Source: Chitinophaga silvisoli (lineage in GTDB: Bacteria > Bacteroidota > Bacteroidia > Chitinophagales > Chitinophagaceae). From it: 64,000 bases of DNA. The position numbers were made by a program, and so were the translations under genes. Below are positions 8,050-18,142 of this stretch, piece after piece. The stretch spans positions 372,001 to 436,000 of the forward strand of contig NZ_QTJV01000001.1 of assembly GCF_003412465.1 (NCBI RefSeq), given 5' to 3'. Within the stretch, counting starts at the first letter, position 1; each line of letters begins with the position of its first letter. The notes under the pieces are model-generated. The model was not told where the DNA came from. It saw only the letters and a list, made by a program, of their open reading frames with translations, and did no database searches.

Positions 8050-10899
8050 ATGCATCTATCTGTACGGATTATCATCACGTGCCTGGTATTGTATGGCCAT
8101 AACGTACACGCTCAGTCATTACGGAAGGATTCCCTGCCTCTCAGCGCCGACAGTATGCGCGTGGAAAGAGCGGTTCTTTATCCATTTAATAGCCTGCAAC
8201 AGTTGCTCAAAGGCAATGCAGCCGGTGTTTATATCCAGGAGCCATCGGCCGAACCGGCATCGATGAGTAGCATTGTAATGCGCGGTACTGCTGTTCCATA
8301 TACCAGTGCACGCAATAATTACGAAGCACAGCCCACCGTTATTTTAGATGGGATTCCGCTCATTGCCGATCATCCTTTTACATTCGATATTCAGGAGTTC
8401 CAGTACAATCATCTGGGGCCTGCTTCCAATGTTTACGCGGCTATCGATCCGAATAACATTGCGAGTATCGAAGTGCTCAAAGACTTCGGACAGGCAGCCA
8501 TGTACGGGCCCCGCGCGGCGAATGGAGGCGTGATCCTGATTCATACAAAGGAACCTGTGATCGGTAAAAGAAAAATAAGTTTCAACACTTACTTTGGTAT
8601 TGTACAGCGTCCACACCTGTTTACCACCAATGCCAAATTTGAAAACGATTTCAGGCAGGTTTTTTACGATAAATATGCAACTGAGGAGGAATCCCAGACC
8701 TATCCATTATACCTCCGGGATTCGACTAATAATGCCTATTACGGGCCTGCTAACTGGACGGACCTCTATTTTAAAAATGCCCCTGTCTATGGCATCAATG
8801 CCACCCTTTCCAGTGGAACAGACAGGGCAAACTTTCTCTTTGCTGCGGGCAACCAGCGCTCTGCGAATGCGGCAGACCGCAGCCGTGCAGATCGCTACAA
8901 TGCCATGTTCAAGATCAATATGGTGCCGCTCAAAGGCTTTACTGTAAGCGCTATGCTCAGTGCCACCCGCCTGGAAAGAAAACGCAACCGCTGGCTGCGC
9001 GACCGCTTTGCGGAAATGCAATACCTGCCGGATCTGAGTAGTCCATTGCCCCCCAACAAAGCATTCTATGGTCAGTATCTGAAAGAATGGGACAAGTCAT
9101 TCGATGATAATAAAACCAACGAAGTAAACGGCTACTTCTCCATCAACCTCAGGATCTCTGACAGCTGGCAGTTGACCTCCCTCTCAGGATTTGATTACAA
9201 CGAAGGGCTACGTGATGTATTCTATCCCAGTACGCTGCTGGAAACGGTGAACTACCTCTCCAATTACTTCGGATATAATCAACGTGTGTTTGTGAACAAC
9301 ACGGTCCAGTTTCAGCACCAGTGGGGTAAGCACGGTGTGAAGGTGGAAGCGGGGGAGAACTTTCAGGCAGACTTTAACAGGTATAATTATGCCTATGCAT
9401 ATAAGGGGCCGAATGACCTGATCAGGGTAAACCTGTTGTATTCTGATAATACAAAGACGAATTACCTGTCGCCCAAGTCTTTTAACCATGCATTGATGTT
9501 CACCTTCCTGGACAAACAAAGACATCGCCTGCTGTCATTCTATGGCCGCATGGCTTATCAATACGATAACCGTTTTGACTTTTCCCTCATGATGAGAGCC
9601 GATGGCTCTTCCAGCGCGCAGCCGGACAACTGGTGGTTCTATTCACCCACCTTTACTGCCGGATGGCGACTGAGTACCACATCCAGGCTTCACGCCAGCT
9701 GGGGAAGGGTAGGCCGGTTGATGCCGGACGACCGCTTTGGTGAAGGGCCACAGTATACCTCCGACCTTTCATTCAGCAATAACCCTGTTCGCTTTTCATA
9801 CAATGGGTTTCCGGGCATCAGCCGTGCCTATTCTTCCGGTTATATCGGCTATGGCATTCGCTGGCCGTTCACCGACCAGCTGGACATTGGATGGAACACT
9901 ACCTTACTGCATGACAGGGTCAATCTCGCCATCGATGTGTACCACAAAATGGACCACAACATGCTGCTGGAAGTACCTTTCTCTGCTGAATATGGCTATG
10001 CCTACCAGTTTAAAAACGGGATGAAAGTGCGCAACATGGGCGTAGACCTGAGCGCCAATGCGATCATCGCTACTAAAACCATCACCTGGCAGCCCGGTAT
10101 CAACCTGAATTACAACCGCAATACCCTCATGGCATTGCCCGGTGGATTGCAGCAACTGGTAGTTGCTGACGGAACCCGCCTGCTGAAAGTGGGTAACAGC
10201 ATTGATCAGTTCTGGGTTCTGGAGAACAATGGGATCTATAACAGGGACTCGGATATTCCCTCCAGCCATGCCAGCGGCAAACCATTGAACTATAAAGGAA
10301 TTCCCCTGCAGGCCGGTGACCCGAAATGGGTAGATCAGAATAATGACGGCGTGATCGATGATAAGGATAAGGTGCTGAAAGGACATATCCTTCCGGTCAT
10401 CTCAGGTGGCTTCAACAACGACATCAGCTGGAAAGGCCTGACCCTGGGTGTGAACTTTTACTTCACTGCTTTCAGAAAAGTGATGAATGCTGAAATGGCG
10501 AATCATTTTGACTTTGTAAACAGGGAGGGTAAAATAGACATGAGTGCTGTAAAAGAAATCACCTTCTGGACCAAGGCAGGTAACTATGATAAATATCCAC
10601 GTTATAATCCATGGAGTACTGTTGATCCCTATCGCACAGACCAGGATCTCTTTCTTGAAAACGGTGCATTCCTGAAACTGCGCACACTGTCACTCAGCTA
10701 TGATCTGACAACTGCCAGGTGGTGGCACAAAAAAAGTCCGGTCCATAACCTGGCAGTGTATGCTACTGCCAGCAACCTGTTTACCCTCACTCCCTATACA
10801 GGTGGAGATCCTGAACTGGTGGACTATAGCGGATTCGATACCGGCTATGCGCTTCCCTTCACTAAAACCTACACCATCGGCATAAAAATGGATTTGTAA
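8050..10899 (+). CDS. SusC/RagA-type TonB-dependent outer-membrane transporter, short N-terminus
   Basis: The 949-residue protein is an outer-membrane beta-barrel importer that works with the SusD-like lipoprotein encoded next (stop and start overlap by one base). The signal peptide ends near HAQS. The plug is recognisable (SIVMRGT, DGIPL, then NIASIEVLKDFGQAAMYGPR), and the C-terminus ends in a barrel strand (TYTIGIKMDL). Unlike the SusC at 15013, it lacks the N-terminal carboxypeptidase-regulatory-like domain. It also lacks the LNETVIIGYG-like TonB-box segment; only about 25 residues separate the signal peptide from the plug. How it couples to TonB is therefore unclear. The substrate is unknown. 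Confidence 0.9.
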   Translation: MHLSVRIIITCLVLYGHNVHAQSLRKDSLPLSADSMRVERAVLYPFNSLQQLLKGNAAGVYIQEPSAEPASMSSIVMRGTAVPYTSARNNYEAQPTVILDGIPLIADHPFTFDIQEFQYNHLGPASNVYAAIDPNNIASIEVLKDFGQAAMYGPRAANGGVILIHTKEPVIGKRKISFNTYFGIVQRPHLFTTNAKFENDFRQVFYDKYATEEESQTYPLYLRDSTNNAYYGPANWTDLYFKNAPVYGINATLSSGTDRANFLFAAGNQRSANAADRSRADRYNAMFKINMVPLKGFTVSAMLSATRLERKRNRWLRDRFAEMQYLPDLSSPLPPNKAFYGQYLKEWDKSFDDNKTNEVNGYFSINLRISDSWQLTSLSGFDYNEGLRDVFYPSTLLETVNYLSNYFGYNQRVFVNNTVQFQHQWGKHGVKVEAGENFQADFNRYNYAYAYKGPNDLIRVNLLYSDNTKTNYLSPKSFNHALMFTFLDKQRHRLLSFYGRMAYQYDNRFDFSLMMRADGSSSAQPDNWWFYSPTFTAGWRLSTTSRLHASWGRVGRLMPDDRFGEGPQYTSDLSFSNNPVRFSYNGFPGISRAYSSGYIGYGIRWPFTDQLDIGWNTTLLHDRVNLAIDVYHKMDHNMLLEVPFSAEYGYAYQFKNGMKVRNMGVDLSANAIIATKTITWQPGINLNYNRNTLMALPGGLQQLVVADGTRLLKVGNSIDQFWVLENNGIYNRDSDIPSSHASGKPLNYKGIPLQAGDPKWVDQNNDGVIDDKDKVLKGHILPVISGGFNNDISWKGLTLGVNFYFTAFRKVMNAEMANHFDFVNREGKIDMSAVKEITFWTKAGNYDKYPRYNPWSTVDPYRTDQDLFLENGAFLKLRTLSLSYDLTTARWWHKKSPVHNLAVYATASNLFTLTPYTGGDPELVDYSGFDTGYALPFTKTYTIGIKMDL

Positions 10900-12410
10900 T
10901 GAAACGACTATTCTTACTGTTACTCCTGCTCGTGTTCTGTAGTGTCAGTTGTAAAAAACTACTGGATATAGATTCCACGCATGCTGTTTCTGAAGAAAAC
11001 TTCTGGAACTCTCACGAAGATACCCGCACTGCCCTAATTGGTGTGTATGGTTTACTCCGCGCAGCAATGGCGGACAATGATGCCTGGTGGATGTATGGAG
11101 AACTGCGCATGGGCGATTTTCAATCTGTGCAGCGACAGGACCTGAAAGCCATTGTAAAAGGCAATCTCAGGGCTGCATACCCATTGTTGCAGACGCTGTC
11201 CAACTGGCGGCGTTTTTATGCGGTGATCAATGCCGCCAATATGTTCATGGAACATGTAGGCGAAGTACGTGAACGTGATCCTAAGTATTCCGAACAGAAT
11301 ATGAAAGTGGATATCGCACAGATGCGTTTTATGCGGGCATATACTTATTTCTTTCTGGTATCCGTATGGGGCGATGTGCCATTGATCACCTCCTCGCACG
11401 ATGGTGAATTTGAAAATAAAGCGAGAGATGACAAGGCGACTGTTCTGGCCTTTGTAGAAAAGGAATTACTGGCGGCAGCACCGGATCTGCCTTATAAATA
11501 TAGTACAGATGATCCCCAGCAACTGGGACAATACTACAATGAAACCAGCACCCGCTGGGCAGGTGTATTGGCCCGTAAGCTGACCGCTTATGCTATTCTG
11601 GCACATGTAGCCGCCTACCAGGGCAAGTATGTAGATGCTTCTGTATATGGCCAGTTTGTACTGGACAATTACTCCAAAGGTGGCAGCTACTATGTAGGTA
11701 CGGACGAACTGGTGAGGGGCACCGGCTTCTTCCACTGGAAACAGGATAACCACATCCTCGGTTTCAATTTCGACTGGGGCCATGTAGATGCGACCTTCTC
11801 CGGTCACCTGGAAGAACTTACACTCGCCAGCCCCGTTGTAAACAAGGCATTGCCTGATATCTACATACCCAGAGATACGATTCTCTCCGTATTCGACCAA
11901 CCACTGGATGAGCGTTTCAGCCTGGATACCCTGACAGGTATACCTACCTCTGAGCGCTACTTTACCAGCTTCAATACCCAGATCCCCATCTTCAATAAGG
12001 TAAAGGTGATCCAGGATGGTAATACTTCCGATCCTTCCTTCAGGATTTACTCCAGTACCATCATCATTACCCGTCTTGAAAACATCACCCTGCTGCAGGC
12101 AGAAGCTTTGGCTGTAATAGGTCAGCAACAGAATGCCATTGACCTGTTGAATACAATCCGGGATCTGCGGAGGATAAAACGCTACGATGTAAATGTGGAA
12201 GGTGACCTGATCGATGCCATCTTCAGGGAACGCCGGAAGGAACTGATGGGAGAGGGCTGGCGCTGGTTTGACCTGATTCGTTACAACAAAATCAAACAAA
12301 ACGATCCTGCATTTATGGCGCTCATCAACAGCGGAGGTATTTATTGGCCGGTAGCTGATGAAGTCATGACACAAAATCCATTGATCACACAAAATCCTTA
12401 CTGGCAATGA
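10899..12410 (+). CDS. SusD/RagB-type nutrient-binding lipoprotein
   Basis: The 503-residue product has a lipoprotein signal with the acylated cysteine at residue 18 (SVSC, followed by KK), and the SusD N-terminal pattern KKLLDIDSTHAVSEENFW. TPR-like helices follow and the family C-terminal signature is clear (FRERRKELMGEGWRWFDLIR). SusD proteins cap the SusC barrel at the cell surface and bind the glycan. It overlaps the SusC gene by one base and the next lipoprotein gene by 4 bases, so expression is tightly coupled. Confidence 0.94.
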   Translation: MKRLFLLLLLLVFCSVSCKKLLDIDSTHAVSEENFWNSHEDTRTALIGVYGLLRAAMADNDAWWMYGELRMGDFQSVQRQDLKAIVKGNLRAAYPLLQTLSNWRRFYAVINAANMFMEHVGEVRERDPKYSEQNMKVDIAQMRFMRAYTYFFLVSVWGDVPLITSSHDGEFENKARDDKATVLAFVEKELLAAAPDLPYKYSTDDPQQLGQYYNETSTRWAGVLARKLTAYAILAHVAAYQGKYVDASVYGQFVLDNYSKGGSYYVGTDELVRGTGFFHWKQDNHILGFNFDWGHVDATFSGHLEELTLASPVVNKALPDIYIPRDTILSVFDQPLDERFSLDTLTGIPTSERYFTSFNTQIPIFNKVKVIQDGNTSDPSFRIYSSTIIITRLENITLLQAEALAVIGQQQNAIDLLNTIRDLRRIKRYDVNVEGDLIDAIFRERRKELMGEGWRWFDLIRYNKIKQNDPAFMALINSGGIYWPVADEVMTQNPLITQNPYWQ

Positions 12411-13972
12411 GTAAATACACTTTGTTTTTTCTGCTGCTCGCCTTCGCTGCCTGTAAAAAGGATAAAGGATATTATGACTACACCAATGAGCTGAAGAAGT
12501 ATGACGGCAATACCTACGACTTTTTGCATAGTCAGCAGCAATATGATTCTTTCCTGCTGGCAGTAGATCGTGTAGGTTTAACCGATAGTCTCAGGTCTGG
12601 CCGCTATACGGTGTTCGCTCCATCGGATGCCAGTTTCATCCAGGCGATCGACAATATGAATACCCTGCGTGCGATCCAGGGACGTGGCCCTATCTATATC
12701 AGTTCCCTACCGCTGGAACAGCTGGATACCCTGGTATGCCGCTATGTAGTAAGAGATACAGTGTCTGCAGGCCGCATGCAGTTGCAGGATGGCCTGGACC
12801 TGCCAGCCATCCGTTATGGCTATCCTATGCACGGGAAGTTCAGTCGTACCGATGCGGAGGGGCATGTAAACGGCGGCCCGGGCATCATCACCTACAGCGA
12901 TACCAAGGGCGTGATCTATACTGATCGCTGGTCCAATGCAACAACGGTAGCAATTGATATCGTAACTGACAATGGGCTGGTGAATGTGCTGGACAAGAAT
13001 CACCAGTTTGGCTTCGATGAATTCATAGGGCGTATGAACCCAACTACGTCTACCCCCTGGAATGATTATCCCTTCTATATCCCGGGTGTGATAGCCCTGG
13101 AGCAGTACAACAGGGGTGGTAACAAAGTAGCTTATCTTGACTTCTCTATCGATAATAAAGGCGGTCAGTACCGTCCTGCAGAAAATGTGGATATCGCTTC
13201 CGGCGAAGACGGTTTCAAGATCGGCTGGACCGAAACCGATGAATGGATGGACTATAGTGTGGATGTGACTGAAACCGGCAGTTATAAAATGCAGTTACGC
13301 TATGGCTCTGGTGGTGATAATGGCAAGTTACACCTGTTATTGGATGGAACTACCGTGACAGGCAGTGCGATGACCACTAAATCCACCGGGGGCTATAGCA
13401 CTTATACAGACATTTATGTAAGTGGCGTAATGCTGAAAGCAGGTAAACACCTCATGCGGCTCTACTTCGATTTCGCACTCTATGATTTACGTTTTATCAA
13501 ATTGCTGCCTGAGGGTCGCCCTTTACCAATACCTGGTGTGATCACACTGGAGGACTATGACCCGGGAGGTGAGGGAGTAGGCTACCACGATGTGACGAAA
13601 GAAAACTCCGGTGGCAAATACAGACCTGACGAAAGCGTGGATATCGACTATTCCAGGAACTCCGGTGGCGGATACCAGGTAGGCTGGACAGACACGGGTG
13701 AGTGGATGAACTACACGGTAGATGTGAAACAAACAGGCTACTACATTGCCTCTACATTATTAGGCAGCCCGAACGACGGGCGCAAATTCCACATAGAATT
13801 CGATGGTGTGGATGTGACAGGTTCTGTCACCGTACCCAATACAACAGACTATCACAAGCGCCAGAACGCCAACGTCACCGTCTATCTCACCAAAGGCATA
13901 CATGTGATGCGCTTCTTTGAAGAAACCGGTGGTTATGATGTAAAGTCCGTCACTTTCAGACCCTTGAATTAA
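12407..13972 (+). CDS. FAS1-CBM6-CBM6 surface lipoprotein
   Basis: The 521-residue lipoprotein (Cys16 in FAACKK) has a fasciclin (FAS1) domain in roughly residues 25-215, with both FAS1 marks: RYTVFAPSDASFIQAI and DNGLVNVLDKN. Two carbohydrate-binding modules of family 6 type follow, at about 225-365 and 375-521. Each has the GVI-LE-YD/N-GG opening and the EWMDYSVDV or EWMNYTVDV strand. FAS1 domains are adhesive, while CBM6 binds beta- or xylan-like chains, so the protein probably helps the neighbouring SusCD pair grip its ligand. There is no catalytic domain. It starts inside the susD-like gene (ATGA). Confidence 0.85.
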   Translation: MSKYTLFFLLLAFAACKKDKGYYDYTNELKKYDGNTYDFLHSQQQYDSFLLAVDRVGLTDSLRSGRYTVFAPSDASFIQAIDNMNTLRAIQGRGPIYISSLPLEQLDTLVCRYVVRDTVSAGRMQLQDGLDLPAIRYGYPMHGKFSRTDAEGHVNGGPGIITYSDTKGVIYTDRWSNATTVAIDIVTDNGLVNVLDKNHQFGFDEFIGRMNPTTSTPWNDYPFYIPGVIALEQYNRGGNKVAYLDFSIDNKGGQYRPAENVDIASGEDGFKIGWTETDEWMDYSVDVTETGSYKMQLRYGSGGDNGKLHLLLDGTTVTGSAMTTKSTGGYSTYTDIYVSGVMLKAGKHLMRLYFDFALYDLRFIKLLPEGRPLPIPGVITLEDYDPGGEGVGYHDVTKENSGGKYRPDESVDIDYSRNSGGGYQVGWTDTGEWMNYTVDVKQTGYYIASTLLGSPNDGRKFHIEFDGVDVTGSVTVPNTTDYHKRQNANVTVYLTKGIHVMRFFEETGGYDVKSVTFRPLN

Positions 13973-15000
13973 TGCACATGAAACGACTGATATTAATATT
14001 ACTCTTATTCATTTCCTGCCGCAAATGGGCACCGGATGACCTGGATTATCTAAGTAGCCGGGCTGTGTATAATCAGACCGTATTTGCACCTGTAATGGGC
14101 AGAACTACCTTATATTCCCAGATCTTCAACACTGATAACTCAAGTACGCCGATCCAGTTTAAGATTCTGAACGTTCGCCTGAAGAAAACGGGTGAAGCTT
14201 CTACCGACCTGGATCAGACTGTGGAAGCACTGGTCTGGAAACAAGCCTATACGGGATATGAGACCTCGCTCGAAGAGATCAATGCCAAGCGGGTGATAGA
14301 GACACATCCTATCTGGGAGATCAGGCCTACATCCGGCGATTTTGTCTGCTGGTCCAACACAGGGCTGCGTGCACAACCTGATTCCGGCTACCTCTTCGAT
14401 GTGGAAGCGACGAATTCCGGCGGAAAAAATGTATACAAGGATCTCAACCTGATGCCATTTAGGGAACAGCCTTATGCACCTTATGAATACGATCCAATCA
14501 CCGGCAGGCAAAAGGCAACCTACCCGAATACGAACGACTCATCCATCTTCGTATTGCAATATAATCACCCCGGAATCAGCGGCATTACCAACGATGACAA
14601 TAACCTGGACCTTAAATCAGACAGCGTACGCGTATTGTTTAACAAAACGGGCAACGGGCATAGCGTCACCTTCAAATTTATGGATAAGGATTCCCTGCCA
14701 ATAGATCCTGCTATGTTTAACCTCACACCCTGGGACAGTCTGATGCATGGATTTGATATAACGCGCACGGCTACAGGGGTGACTTACCAGGTGGCTTATC
14801 CGATTCCGCTCATGCGCTTCAAGACCCGGTTTACCAATGGAGATGGCTCGCAGGCATACGTCAAATTCAGCTTTACAAGAGTGGGCTTTGGGAATATCCG
14901 GCAGACAGGCAGCATGGATCTCTCCTTCAACATCTACCAGGAAGGAGACTGGGAAATCATCTTCTATTTCAGGAACAACCCCCGGTTCAGGGACGAATAA
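13972..15000 (+). CDS. Surface lipoprotein, DUF5007-like
   Basis: The 342-residue product has a short lipoprotein signal (Cys16 in FISCRK). After it come beta-rich sequences with no catalytic motif that I can name. Its place between a FAS1 lipoprotein and a second SusC, and features such as RKWAPDDLDYLSSRAVYNQ, match the lipoproteins grouped as DUF5007 that recur in such clusters; this is from memory and moderately certain. The start at 13972 overlaps the previous stop codon by one base; ATG 13978 (two codons later) is an equally good start. The role is probably accessory glycan binding. Confidence 0.6.
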   Translation: MHMKRLILILLLFISCRKWAPDDLDYLSSRAVYNQTVFAPVMGRTTLYSQIFNTDNSSTPIQFKILNVRLKKTGEASTDLDQTVEALVWKQAYTGYETSLEEINAKRVIETHPIWEIRPTSGDFVCWSNTGLRAQPDSGYLFDVEATNSGGKNVYKDLNLMPFREQPYAPYEYDPITGRQKATYPNTNDSSIFVLQYNHPGISGITNDDNNLDLKSDSVRVLFNKTGNGHSVTFKFMDKDSLPIDPAMFNLTPWDSLMHGFDITRTATGVTYQVAYPIPLMRFKTRFTNGDGSQAYVKFSFTRVGFGNIRQTGSMDLSFNIYQEGDWEIIFYFRNNPRFRDE

Positions 15001-15012
15001 ACAAAGAAAATT

Positions 15013-18000
15013 ATGAAACAATCTATACTGTTGCTTTTTTGTCTGCTGACCGTTGTTTTCCTTCAGGCGCAGGACAAGGTTACCGTCACCGGGCAGGTCC
15101 GGGATGGTGTGACCAATGAGCCGTTGGTAGGGGTAAGTATCATGGCGGGTAGTCCGCTGAAAGCGGTGGGCATCACCAATGCCAGTGGTCAGTTTTCTGC
15201 CAGTGTATTGCCTAATTCTCCGCTGGTGTTCCGTTATATAGGTTATTCCGATTATCGCATTACCCTGAAGGATAAAAGAGAGCTGGTGATCCGCCTGGCG
15301 GTGACGGAGAATAAGCTGAATGAAACGGTGATCATCGGTTATCAGAAAAAGACCCGTGAAGTTACCACCGGTTCTGCAGTGATCGTGGGTGGTAAGGAGA
15401 TCCAGGACGTACCGGTATCCAACGTAGAACAACTCCTGCAGGGTCGTGTAGCTGGTTTGAATATTCAGAACAATACCGGTGCACCCGGTGCCCGTGGTAT
15501 GATCCAGATCAGGGGCCTGTCTAATATCACAGTAACGGGTAGTGGGAATGATGCCTTCCTGTCGCCTACTTCTCCCTTGTATGTGATCGATGGTGTACCC
15601 ATCGATGCAGATGCAAACTTTGAATATGGGTACCAGTCAGCCGGGCCGGGAGTAAGCCCAATGTCCCTCATTCCCCCAGAGGATATTGAAAGCCTGGAGA
15701 TCCTGAAAGATGCGCAGGCGACTGCGCTGTATGGCTCCCGTGGCGCTTATGGGGTGATCCTGCTCACTACCCGCAGAGGTAGTTCGCCTATTCCCCTGGT
15801 GAGATATACGGGCAACTTCTTTGTGAATACACCTCCGGGCTTGCGTAAAACGATCGGTGGTGCGGCAGAAAGAAGGCTCCGCTTACAGCAGATTTATGGT
15901 AGCGGGAATATCAATGATATTTACAACATTACGACTACGCATTTCCTGGCTGATAGTCTCAATCCTTATTATAATAATTCTACCAACTGGCAGGATGTAT
16001 TTTACCAGGCTACTTATAACCAGACACACAATATCAACATCAGTGGTGGCGATCCTAAATTCAACTACAAGGTGGACCTGGGCTATTATCATGAAAATGG
16101 GGTGATCCGTAATACCGGCTTTGACCGCTATTCTGTGAATACGAATATGCTGTATCAGCCCAATCCGAAATTCAGGGTATTCACCACCTTATCCACACAG
16201 GTAGGTAAAAGAAATAAAGGGGACGGAAATGGATTGACACAGAGTGGTGTGGCGGCGAATGCAGCTGCATCTTCACTGTTACCCGGTCCTTCTTTCTACC
16301 AGAGTACTGCCGGTGTATTGTCTTCACTGGATACCAAAAATGATAACAAAACTGCGAATGTAAGAGCGAGCCTGGATGTGAGTTACCAGTTGCTGAAAGG
16401 GCTGAGCCTGGGTTCCAGTGTGAGCTATGAGTATGCCAGTAATACGGAAGACAGGTTTATACCTGCTGCGGCGCACGGCGACTTCTCGCAGGTATATGCA
16501 TACGATGACCGCAAGTATACATTGTACAACAGAAATACCGTGTCCTACTTTACGACGATTAAGGACAAGCACAACTTCTTCCTCTCTGCCTTCAATGAAA
16601 TCTACAGCAAAGGATTTCAGGCGCAGGTGATACAGCAGGAAAAGACTCCAAACGACCAGTACCAGGGCCCCCTGGGTTATGACGGCTATGCCTCGCTGGG
16701 AGGTGGTTTGCTGGACAACTACAGCAAGCAGCACATTGCCAGCTTTGCAGGTACCTTCTCCTACAACTATAAGCAGAAGTATGTAATGGATCTCAGTTAC
16801 CGTATGGATGGCACATCCAGCAGCGGTTTTGAAGATCCTTATTCAAAGAACCCGGCTATTGGTGTGAGATGGAACTTTAACAAGGAGAACGCGCTGAGTG
16901 AAAAGAAATGGCTTACCTACGGTTCCCTGAGAGGCAGCTGGGGACAAAACATTGTACCATCCGGCGATATCTTTGCCATCTATGGTACCTTCGATCCGCG
17001 TGGTACCTACAATGCCAATCAGCGACTGGGTATCAATTATTCACTCCTGCCCAATACTACTTTACAACCTACATCCACTACGCAATACAACGTAGGTTTT
17101 GAAGCAGGCTTCTTCGACAGCCGGCTGGAAGTGATCTTTGATGCCTATTACAAAACGGTGAAGAACCTGTTAAGGACCAAGAACCTGTCTAACATCACCG
17201 GTTTTGATCAGATCACTACCAACGAAACGTCACTCATTGACTATGGTTATGAGCTGACCCTGACCTTTCGTCCATTGCCACGTACCAGCAAGGTACAATG
17301 GACAGTGTCTGTGAATGCTGCACTCAATAAAGATATCCTGACCCATTTGCCCAATGGTGCCAGACAGCTCATTGAATATGACTATTCCAACAGTCAGAAC
17401 ACCTTGTTCCGCGTAGGCAGAAACAGCCTGACCAACTACCTGCTCAAAACACAAGGGGTCTATGCCACTGACGCGGATGTACCTGTGGATCCGGCTACAG
17501 GTCAGCGTTACCGCACCGCAGATGGTACTTACTTCAAGGCTGGCGATCCAATTTTCCAGGACGTAGATCACAACTACATCCTGGATAATAATGACTATGT
17601 ACCTGCGGGCAATTCACAACCCCTGGTGACGGGAGGTCTGCAATCTTATGTAAACTATAAGAGCTGGTCTCTGAATCTCAATACATCGTATACCCTGATC
17701 CGTAAGATTCTCAACAATGCATTTGCAGAAAGAATGCAGTTCCTGGGCGATCCTTACAATCCTAAAGCAGTGGCGGATGTGGGGAGTGTGGATTACTGGA
17801 CAAAGGATCATACGAATGCGAAGTATCCGAATCCATTTGATTATACCCGTTACTCTTCCATCAGGCCTTACAGGTATGATCAGACGCTGATAGAGGAAGA
17901 TGGTTCTTACTGGAAGATAAATACGATCACAATTGCTTACCTGCTGAACAGGAAGTTTACCAACAGGTATGGAGTGAATTCAGTGAGAACGTATTTCACC

Positions 18001-18132
18001 TGCAACAACCTGGTCACTTTCTCGCCTTACAGCGGTCCTAACCCGGAGAATGTATCCGCGCTGGGACGTGATCAGTCCGGCGGTTATCCCGTACCGCGCA
18101 CGTACAATTTCGGGGTGAATATAGAATTCTAA
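15013..18132 (+). CDS. SusC/RagA-type TonB-dependent transporter with CarboxypepD_reg domain
   Basis: The 1039-residue importer begins with a signal peptide ending near LQAQD. A carboxypeptidase-regulatory-like domain follows at about residues 23-95 (VTGQVRDGVTNEPLVGVSI), then a TonB-box-like LNETVIIGYQ. The plug is typical (VEQLLQGRVAGLNIQNN, LYVIDGVPIDAD, IESLEILKDAQATALYGSRG), and the barrel ends with TYNFGVNIEF. It is the second SusC of the cluster and is followed 10 bases later by its own SusD partner. Compared with the SusC at 8050 it has the complete N-terminal architecture, so the two pairs probably handle different ligands or forms. Confidence 0.95.
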   Translation: MKQSILLLFCLLTVVFLQAQDKVTVTGQVRDGVTNEPLVGVSIMAGSPLKAVGITNASGQFSASVLPNSPLVFRYIGYSDYRITLKDKRELVIRLAVTENKLNETVIIGYQKKTREVTTGSAVIVGGKEIQDVPVSNVEQLLQGRVAGLNIQNNTGAPGARGMIQIRGLSNITVTGSGNDAFLSPTSPLYVIDGVPIDADANFEYGYQSAGPGVSPMSLIPPEDIESLEILKDAQATALYGSRGAYGVILLTTRRGSSPIPLVRYTGNFFVNTPPGLRKTIGGAAERRLRLQQIYGSGNINDIYNITTTHFLADSLNPYYNNSTNWQDVFYQATYNQTHNINISGGDPKFNYKVDLGYYHENGVIRNTGFDRYSVNTNMLYQPNPKFRVFTTLSTQVGKRNKGDGNGLTQSGVAANAAASSLLPGPSFYQSTAGVLSSLDTKNDNKTANVRASLDVSYQLLKGLSLGSSVSYEYASNTEDRFIPAAAHGDFSQVYAYDDRKYTLYNRNTVSYFTTIKDKHNFFLSAFNEIYSKGFQAQVIQQEKTPNDQYQGPLGYDGYASLGGGLLDNYSKQHIASFAGTFSYNYKQKYVMDLSYRMDGTSSSGFEDPYSKNPAIGVRWNFNKENALSEKKWLTYGSLRGSWGQNIVPSGDIFAIYGTFDPRGTYNANQRLGINYSLLPNTTLQPTSTTQYNVGFEAGFFDSRLEVIFDAYYKTVKNLLRTKNLSNITGFDQITTNETSLIDYGYELTLTFRPLPRTSKVQWTVSVNAALNKDILTHLPNGARQLIEYDYSNSQNTLFRVGRNSLTNYLLKTQGVYATDADVPVDPATGQRYRTADGTYFKAGDPIFQDVDHNYILDNNDYVPAGNSQPLVTGGLQSYVNYKSWSLNLNTSYTLIRKILNNAFAERMQFLGDPYNPKAVADVGSVDYWTKDHTNAKYPNPFDYTRYSSIRPYRYDQTLIEEDGSYWKINTITIAYLLNRKFTNRYGVNSVRTYFTCNNLVTFSPYSGPNPENVSALGRDQSGGYPVPRTYNFGVNIEF

Positions 18133-18142
18133 CACACTAAAA

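Noticed and set aside
11466..12407. 313-codon open frame on the minus strand
   Set aside because: It is antisense to the SusD-like gene and lacks any recognisable protein feature.
14617..15432. 271-codon open frame on the minus strand
   Set aside because: It spans the end of the DUF5007-like gene and the start of SusC in antisense; the plus-strand genes are certain.
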